A stretch of DNA of 64,000 nt, from NCBI GenBank assembly GCA_034766995.1, contig CM068313.1, forward strand, positions 21,769,012-21,833,011, given 5' to 3'. This DNA comes from Acanthacorydalis orientalis (Eukaryota > Arthropoda > Insecta > Megaloptera > Corydalidae). Numbering within the stretch: position 1 is the first letter of the stretch; every line of letters begins with the position of its first letter. Shown here in pieces: positions 55,698 to 64,000 of this stretch. The notes below the pieces were generated by a model. That model worked only from the letters and a program-made list of their open reading frames with translations. It was not told the DNA's origin and made no database searches. A program made the translations under genes and the position numbers.

Positions 55698-57286
55698 TCT
55701 CTAAATACTTAATAAATAGATTTACTACTTTATTTTTTTACGCATCTATATCTTAATCTCTATCCATACAAAGTCAATAAATTAATATTTTAACCTTATT
55801 TGAATTTTCGAAAAAAGTTACTATTAGTTAATAGTAACTTTGTTTCGGATCGCTGGGAAATGGCCAAAAAGTCAATACAAGTTACTTTTGACTGGGCCAG
55901 ACTACACCTAGATAATGCGACAACTAATTGCCTGCAAAGATAGAAACAAGTGAACTAAGAGAGACGACTAAGTTTTGAAAATATATTACAAGATCGAAAT
56001 GTTGACATTTGTGTCGGTGTAGACAGAGATAACGAGATAAAAAGTCAAACATATATATATATGGAATACTCTTAAAAAAACTCACAAGCGCTACTGCCTA
56101 AAAGTTTATAAATAAATCATAAAATCTTTACCATTTTTCAACAAAGCGCTTTAATTTTTATTTATTTCCGTGACCATTAAGTACAAAATAAAAACAAATC
56201 ATCTATTAAATATTTCTTAGATATTTGTGAGAAAATATTTCTCATCCGATTGAAAAACGAGTCATTTAATGTTTTAATGTGCTTGTTTTCTCGTAACATG
56301 ACTTACAACATGAAGTAATTGCTAAACCGAAGTTAAATACGGAACATAGTTAATATGAAAAGACGTAAATCATTAATATTAAAAACTCTTTCGCAAATGA
56401 AATCACTTTCGTTACTTGTCAACGTTTTAAAATTAATAAAAATATTTCCCTCTGCAGAATAACGTCTATCTTTATAATTTTTTTTAACTCAATAAACTAA
56501 ATGATTTCACGGTTCCGCATAGAACTGTGAAATCAATATCTTTTTAAACACAATTAAATGTTGTTCAGTCTGTGTAAGAGAAAGTAATTTCTCGATACAT
56601 TAAAAATTGTTTCATAGATTCATCCTAGAAAAACATTCAATAATGTCTATAACAGACTCTAATTAACGAAATGCAATTAATGAAAAATATTATCTCTTTC
56701 TGTTCTAACTAGTGTATATCCATTAAATAACTTTAAAGAAAACATATTGCACATAACGACGTAAAAAAATATGCAAAATAGGTTAGATTTATAATCAAAT
56801 AATTACATACTAGCAGAGTACCAAACGTAATAGCATGGAATAAAAGCATGGATATTAAGAGAATCTGCTGAAAAATAGAAAATAATTTTTAATTCTCTTT
56901 TTCCAAAAACTTATATTTTCGACATTAATATTTTCACTTCTAAAATAAATCTGTATTATTTATAAAATAAACAAATTTAAGGAAAATATATTCGTATAAA
57001 AAAGTGAAACAATTTAAATGTAACAATAAAATAATTTTATTGTTTATTATATTACATTATAATACATAATATTACATTATCTTATGTCAAATTTATAAAA
57101 AAATCAGTCTGTAGTGCTATTTACTTCGTAACAAATTTATTTATCGTACATAATATTTTATAAAGTTGTTATATGTGATACAGCGCTGCATACAACAAAC
57201 TTACTTAAGCATACGTTTCAGTTCTTTTCACTAGAAAAATCCGTAGTAATAATAGTCGATAATAATATATCAAATCCTCTAATCTA

Positions 57287-57369
<83 letters not shown>

Positions 57370-57844
57370 GTGTGTGTGTGTGCGTATGCTAGCTAAAAAC
57401 TGAAATTATTTCACAAATTAATTTTTTTCACCCCCTAAACCACACCAAAATTTTAAGATCAAACATTTTTAATAGAATATTATTATTTTCAAATTTTCGA
57501 AAGCATTATCGAATCAGTGCAGTCGATTAAAATGTAAAGAATTTGAAATATAAACGGACGGTGTATTATTAAATAATAAAATAACAAGTGGAGAACAGAA
57601 ACCAAAAAAGATTTAAATACTTCGAAAGAAACCAAATGGGCAAAATATGATAGATATCAGAAAAGATATGTGGTGAAACATCTACATGCATGAAACATGA
57701 ATATATGTATGGAAAAGATAATAGTTCAGTAATTACTAAAATAGGATGCCGTAGAAAGGAACTCCAATTAACTGATATTTATTTTTTAATTATAGAATTT
57801 CAGATTTTCAAAAAACAATACATTATTCTATAGCTATATGCATG

Positions 57845-57895
<51 letters not shown>

Positions 57896-59765
57896 GTATA
57901 TGTATATAATTTATAAATAAATATAGGGCACATCAGGGGTACATTCTATTTATTTTTACCATCGTATGAGTCTGCAATCATAAGTGTGAACACTGTTAAA
58001 CAAGATCATTTAAACAGAAAGAAAATAAAATTATTTTCTTATAATAGATCACAGAAGATAATTTTTAATACATCATTGAACACGAAATTTTATGAGAATT
58101 GCATAAAAAATACTTTTGAAAGTTGTTCAAAACATACAAAAATTTTATTGTATTATACAATACGTTCCACTTAGTGTAGAAATTGAGTTTCCGTTAAAAA
58201 AGATATCGGTTTTCTTTCTATATAAAAAAAATAATTCCATCGTAAAAATTCCAAAAAAAAAAAACATTTTTTTTGTCTAGACCACCTCTTTACAACGCCG
58301 CTTCCCCCAGTTACACTCTACAAATACCACATTAGCCATTTCCATTCCCGATCATCACTGATTGGTTGATGGATATCAATTGGTTTCTGTTCTAATTAGT
58401 TGACATCAGTCATATGTATGTAGCACTCTCACGGTGTACAACGAAAGAGATGTATACGATTTCAATGTAAAACTGATGACATTTATTCAAAATATTGTAT
58501 TCACTGAAGCTTTACAGTAAAAAAAATTGTTATATATTAACGCTGTATTTTATTATTATAAACTTTTCCAATAAAAAATTTTACGATTTACATTTTACGC
58601 AGATTATTTAAGCGTATTTGTTAATTTTTTTATTTATTAGAGGAAAGCGAGCGTCAGAGAGTGGGGGATGAAGCTTCCCCGAAGGTCGGCGAGCGTAGAG
58701 TGGGGAGCAAAGCATCCTGGTGTATAAAATTAAATTTTATATTCAATTAATAATTTTTTGTTCAAATGAACATCAAGAAAATGTCGGGCATTAATGACCT
58801 TAGCTGTCGAAGCGCATTAAAACTCCAATAATCAACCATCAAGAATTTTTTTTTACATTTCGTCAGCTAATTTGAATAAATTAACAAGACAATAGGATTA
58901 AACGCATACACATTAACTATAATACATTGAAATTATTTTACTTCCAAACACAACATCATCTATTAAATTTTTTTCTAAATAATAACCCACATTTTCCTAA
59001 AAAATATAAAAATATTAAATCCTTTTATTATTTAACATTTTAAACGCATTAAAAATAAAGTAATACAAATTAAACTGTTGAACCTCATTTCACAAATGAA
59101 TTTTTTTTCTAATCTCACAAAAAAAAAATTTTTCTGATAAAAAATGCTCAATAAATGGTTATTAATAATTTTTTTTTCGTGACGAATGCGCATCACGATG
59201 ACAATAGCAACATCGTAAGAGCAATAAAATACAGAAAAATCTATAAAATTTTTCTGTTCTTTTAATTTTTTTGTGGTTTGTGAAGTCCCATAAAAGTTAA
59301 TTTCTGAAAGTAAAGTTAGTCACGGTAACAGAACTATACTGAAACTATTATTTATTATTACACGTTTATTTAGTTAAAAAATAACGAGTTTGAATTTTCT
59401 GATAAATATTATAAAAGAATATACTCAGTTAAATACTTAAAAAGTCGTGCTTTTTATTTGTAAAATAGGTTCAAACATTAAAAGTATATAGATGTAAGTA
59501 TGGCTGGGTGTGTATGTATGTGTGTGTAATGTGTATATATATATCACCCACATACGCATATCAAATTAATAGATATTTATTGGACGGTGTTTTATTACAC
59601 AGTAAAAAAAATATTTAAAATATTCGATAACGTTACACTAAAAACATGTAATGTAATAAAATTTCAAATTAATGTAATAATAAAACATTTTTTTGTACAT
59701 ATTGTACTTCGTAACAACAATTTCGTTAAAAGGTTGTTTAAGAATAAAATTGTTGTCAAATTTAC
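55239..59765. other. Largest spacer in the array (4.5 kb)
   Basis: Holds TA arrays at about 55635-55694, 57292-57365 and 57847-57888, a 28-bp inverted repeat at 55814-55841, a hairpin at 56503-56534 (13-bp arms, one G-T pair), a less AT-rich stretch at about 55845-56040, and a GC-rich segment at 58639-58724. No zinc-finger relic is seen. Confidence 0.5.
58639..58724. repeat. GC-rich near-tandem pair of short repeats
   Basis: Two similar units, each starting GCGAGCGT and running through AGAGTGGGG to GCTTCC or GCATCC, stand out from the AT-rich background. The first contains a GGGGA/TCCCC stem. It may be the end of an unidentified mobile element. Confidence 0.6.
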
Positions 59766-60801
59766 TTAATGTGACTTAAAATGAGCTTTTAGTAATGATT
59801 TCGAAACAAAAGCTTTTGGACACAAATGGCATGAGTATGGCCTTTCCCCTGTGTGCCCCCTTTTATGAACTATTAAAGAACTACTTTGTGTAAAACTTTT
59901 TTCGCATTCAGAACATTTATACGGTCTTTCGCCAGTGTGTGTACGTGAGTGTACACGTAATAAATTTTTCGTAATAAAACACTTTTCACATAACGCACAT
60001 TTGTATGGTTTTTCTCCAGTATGTGACCGAATATGGTGCCTTAATCCATCTTTTGTACGAAAATCTTTTCCGCAGACATCACACACTAATAACTGGCCTT
60101 TATGCTCGACTCTAACATGAAAATCTAGCCCTGATTGACGTGGAAACTTCTTATCGCACAACTCACACGGATAATTATTAATTTTCATCACATAATCCGG
60201 ATCGTGTGTCCGAACGTGACGTTTGAAATCGTTTTCGTAACTATAAGTTTTTCCGCATATTTTACAAGACGGTCTTTCCGGTTTATGTTTAAATAAATGG
60301 CCCTTTAAAAAACTGATATGCTTAAAACGTTTACCACAAATATGACAAACGAGTTTTTTTTCCTCAGTGTGTTTTAACATATGCATTTTTAACGCCTGTT
60401 TTACACAAAATGCGTACGAACAAATTACACACACAAAAGGTTTTATACCTGAATGTATTATTTTATGTTTATTTAATTGTGACAATGATTTGAAGGATTT
60501 TGAACAACTATCGCATGGGAAGGGTTTATCGTCTGTATGAGCTAATAAATGAGTATCTAAATTATGCTTCTTTTGAAACACTTTCTGACAATGTGGACAA
60601 ACTAGAGATGTTTTATCTAATTTCATATTTTTTCTATTCATTTTTGATTTACTAACAATATTTGTATTTTCTATTCGAGGACACAAAGTATAATTACTAT
60701 TATCGTAGTTCTTCCGAACTATGTTATCCTCATTAGAAGATTCAAAGGAAATCTGACTAATTGAGATTGGTAGTATCTGTTCGGCAATGGGCTCCGTGTA
60801 T
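59766..60801 (-). CDS. ZF18: 10-finger terminal exon
   Basis: It follows CTTATTTTTTATTGCAG and encodes 344 residues, with fingers at about 68-344; the protein ends exactly on the last zinc-binding His. The linker is Ser/Ile/Asn-rich with an ATG at residue 54. Finger 5 ([17 protein letters not shown]) is followed by DPDYVMK, and finger 6 is [17 protein letters not shown]. The penultimate helix is QSSSLIV. It pairs with ZF19. Confidence 0.87.
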
Positions 60802-60959
60802 CTGCAATAAAAAATAAGTAGTTTGCAAAGTGTCTCCCATTGATATTTTTCATATAAGAAATAGATTCACTGTATACATGAAAAATATAAATACTTCACT
60901 ACCAACGTAATTTAAAACTGCGTATTTTAAATATGTAAAAGTATACTGCTAATCTCCAA

Positions 60960-60994
<35 letters not shown>

Positions 60995-61066
60995 TTTTTT
61001 ATCTATATATGTGGACATGAAAACTTACATTTTCATCAAATATGATAAATGTTTAATGTAATTTCG

Positions 61067-61109
<43 letters not shown>

Positions 61110-61628
61110 CATTCGACAATTACATCTCAACTTCAAAAATGTTCGTTGTATTAACTCCTGTTAAAATATTATTTAAAAAATGTGTGCGTAACTTTCAAAA
61201 TACTTTCACTATAAAGATTAAATTAAAACAAGTAATTTTTAAGTTTCTTAAATAAATTGAAAACGGGATTATTAGATCTTCAAACATTAAAGATGTTCAA
61301 TAACTACCTTTAATATCACATTTTATTCGAAACTTACATTTCTCTTTAAAGAAAGCAAATACCCTGAAAAATAAATTTCACAATTTTTGCAAAATGTATT
61401 TTACTTTTGTTATCCCTATATAAAATAACGAAATGAATGTGTATATATTAAATTCTAAAAAGGACCAATATTAATTTTTGTTCCGCCCGAAACTAATATG
61501 CTTAAGTCAAATAAACAGCCTCAAAATATCAAGGGTTTTATGACAGTTTTATTTTTTTATTTTACCGAATATCTAACTAAATAAGAAAATTAATTTTCCA
61601 ATGAAAAATGCATAACACTGGGTGAATG

Positions 61629-61678
<50 letters not shown>

Positions 61679-61921
61679 TGCGTTTGCAATAATTAGTTAG
61701 TGATCTCACTGGATTAAAATCACTCACGAAATCAAATACTGAGTATTATTATAATTCATATTTTGTTACGTATAAATTGCACTTATATAAAATGCTAAAA
61801 AGTGAATGTTATATGTAAGTACATATAACATTCACTAAAGTCTGAAGTAAAAAAAAAAATACAATTTGAATAAAACTAACATGGAGCAAAATTTATAACT
61901 ATACTTTTGTTTTCGTTATAA
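60802..61921. other. Spacer ZF18-ZF19
   Basis: TA/GA repeat at about 60959-60993, TA at 61069-61102, TA then CA at about 61631-61678, and the 36-bp inverted repeat at 61801-61836. Confidence 0.5.
61801..61836. repeat. Inverted repeat with perfect 17-bp arms, 3' of ZF19
   Basis: The arms at 61801-61817 and 61820-61836 (AGTGAATGTTATATGTA and its complement) are separated by two bases. It lies about 85 bp past the ZF19 stop, so it could form a hairpin in that 3' UTR. Confidence 0.85.
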
Positions 61922-63038
61922 TTATACGTATCCATGCGATTTCTGATGTGTTTTTAATAATGTTTTTGTGACAAACGCTTTTGGACATAAATGACATGGA
62001 TACGGTCGTTCCCCCGTATGACTCCTTTTATGAACAGTTAAAGAACTACGTTGCGTAAAACATTTATCACAATCTGAACATTTAAAAGGTTTTTCTCCTG
62101 TATGGATTCGGGCATGTACCCTTAACAGATTTTTTGATATAAAATGCTTTTCGCAAAAACTACATTTAAATGGTTTTTCGCCCGTATGAGTACGAATGTG
62201 AATTTCTAACCCTTCTTTTGACTTAAATCCTTTTCCACAAACATCACAAACAAGCAATTCCCCTCTATGATGTACCTGTACGTGAAAATCTAAAGCCGAT
62301 TTACAGAAGAACTTTTTTTTACACATATCACACGGGAATGTTGTTTTTGATATATAGTTCGGATCGTGGGTAAGAATATGTCTTTTAAGATCACCTTCAT
62401 AACTATATGTTTTACCACAAATGTGACAACCAGTTCTATCGGATCTATGTTTATACTGATGATTATTTAAGCTAGTTGCTTGATTAAAACCTTTACCGCA
62501 AATTTGACAAACATACTTTTTTTCATTCGAATGGCGTAACATGTGTATTCTAAGATTAGTATTTGTTCTACATGAATAATTACACACTTGGCAAACAAAT
62601 GGTTTAATGCCAGTGTGAATTTTTTTATGAGCGTTTAAAACAGATTTCGTTGTAAATGATTTGTCACACTCATCGCATGGATATGGTTTTTCGCCTGTAT
62701 GTTTTAAAATATGATTTTTTAAATCGCAAGGGTATGAAAATCCTTTATTACAATCTGCGCAAGTGTATGGTTTTTTGTGTTTACGTTTTATATGTTCTTT
62801 TATTGCGGACGGTGTATAACTCAAACTACAATATTCACATTTTATTTTTGGTTTCTTAATTGATATTTTAGTGTTTTTTCTACGATTTTTTGAATTATTT
62901 AAAACTATTTCACTTTTAATAAAGACTGTTTCAACGCTATCGATTTTTTTATTTTCAGTATCAGTGTTATTTTGTAATGCACTAGCAGTCTGCAGTTCAA
63001 TTTGATCTGGGTAGTGTACAGCACATGTCGACGGATAT
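61922..63038 (-). CDS. ZF19: 11-finger terminal exon, first of the array in transcription order
   Basis: It follows TTTTATTTTCTTCCAG and encodes 371 residues, with fingers at about 67-368. Finger 1 ([16 protein letters not shown]) is one residue short. VFIKSE in the linker is a SUMO-type site. After the acceptor the first ATG is residue 166 in finger 4. An ATG at 63085 is in frame through the intron (16 codons before the junction), so an unspliced start is conceivable here. The ending is [15 protein letters not shown] and [12 protein letters not shown]. Confidence 0.86.
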
Positions 63039-64000
63039 CTGGAAGAAAATAAAATACTACCTTCAGAAACAACTAAATTATTCATTTGATTATTAGTTTT
63101 GATTTAAAGAAAATAATACTAAAATGATTTACTAATACATTAAAAATAATTCCCGTGGTTAATATTCGAAATTAAGATTCTGATACATTACATTAAACTT
63201 AACTCACTTCAGCAAATAATATTTAAACGAAAGACTAAAAACACTAACGCCATAAATAAACTGAACTTTTTTCCACCATATCCTAAGGAAAGTTCAATAC
63301 TTTTAAAAATCTCATTTAATGATTATTGTGAAATTCAATATTTAGATGTCACTAAACTGCCTATCTCTTAATATAATTTTCAATATTTATTACAAAAAAA
63401 GGCAATTTCGCCAAATAATAATAATAATAAAAAAAAAACAAATTTGAATTCACTATTTGGAAACAATATTAACGAATGAATTAGTAACAACAGACTTAAT
63501 ATAATGGATTATCTCTTAAAATAATATGAAATTACAAATTGTTGACATAAAATTCGCATGCATTGTAATAAATATCGTATAATTTTTGTAGTCGGTAAAC
63601 AATATATGAAACAATATGCAAACATTAATATTTTCGCATGTGCTTTTATGTATAAATGAATGAATGAAGAAGTACATACGAATACCTGTGTATATAAATA
63701 TCTATACGAGTACTAAAATAAAATTAACAATGTACACCGCTCTCACATTTTAACTTGTTTTGTTTCCCAACTACATATAACCAATCATACTAAAACGCGA
63801 TTTTTTTTGTCAATATCATTCGATATTATTGTACTAACCATTTGTATGGAATTGTTTATACCGCCATTCTTGCATAAATTAGACTTCGTATTTTATTAAT
63901 TTTCAAGTAATTATAGAAATAAAAGTATCTTTCTATTAGATATCAATTATTTTCTTTAACGCGTTGAATTTAAAGTACACTCCTAATAAAGATAATTTTG
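63039..64000. other. Right-edge intron or spacer
   Basis: AT-rich, free of TA arrays and of coding potential. I see no exon that could supply the N-terminus; if a shared 5' exon exists it lies beyond this edge. Confidence 0.5.

Noticed and set aside
63039..64000. A BTB or ZAD exon at the right edge
   Set aside because: No open frame of useful length or matching motif on the minus strand; the shared exon, if real, is outside the window.

Overview
This is AT-rich nuclear DNA from an insect, possibly a hymenopteran. Supporting signs are a GSKIP homologue, an F-box gene with very short introns, mariner relics, long arrays of C2H2 zinc fingers and about 45 (TA)n microsatellites. Every protein-coding gene I can support lies on the minus strand, so transcription runs from right to left. 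Species cannot be fixed from the sequence.

Left edge (1-5.8 kb): the first coding exon of an unrecognised gene that runs off the left end, a GSKIP homologue, a 115-bp-arm perfect inverted repeat embedded in TA repeats, and a six-exon F-box/LRR gene resembling FBXO39 that I rebuilt from splice signals with all phases agreeing (419 aa). From 5.8 to 8.7 kb there are no genes, only two decayed mariner transposase fragments.

8.76-63.04 kb: a tandem run of 19 open C2H2 zinc-finger exons (called ZF1-ZF19 here, left to right) plus two decayed copies of ZF12. Each exon carries 9-11 fingers and a short N-terminal linker. Each is preceded by a splice acceptor, and every acceptor sits in the same reading phase (the first exon base is the third base of a split codon). 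Nine of the 19 exons have no ATG before at least one finger. None has a recognisable N-terminal domain exon beside it. The simplest reading is one very large gene whose alternative 3' terminal exons are spliced to a shared 5' exon lying beyond the right edge, as in Drosophila lola, broad or mod(mdg4), but with whole 10-finger arrays as the swapped modules. The alternative is about 19 tandem genes, each with a small undetected 5' exon.

Neighbouring exons are the most alike (ZF2/3, ZF5/6, ZF7/8, ZF10/11, ZF12/13/14, ZF16/17, ZF18/19), so the array grew by local duplication of whole exons. The freshest event is a unit of about 5.7 kb that gave ZF10 and ZF11 (one amino-acid difference) while the linked copies of ZF12 decayed. 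The last two fingers are nearly invariant across the array and the earlier ones vary. Spacers hold TA repeats, one dead mariner inserted within TA repeats, a small TIR element and a LINE reverse-transcriptase relic. In the ZF entries, residue 1 is the first complete codon after the acceptor.
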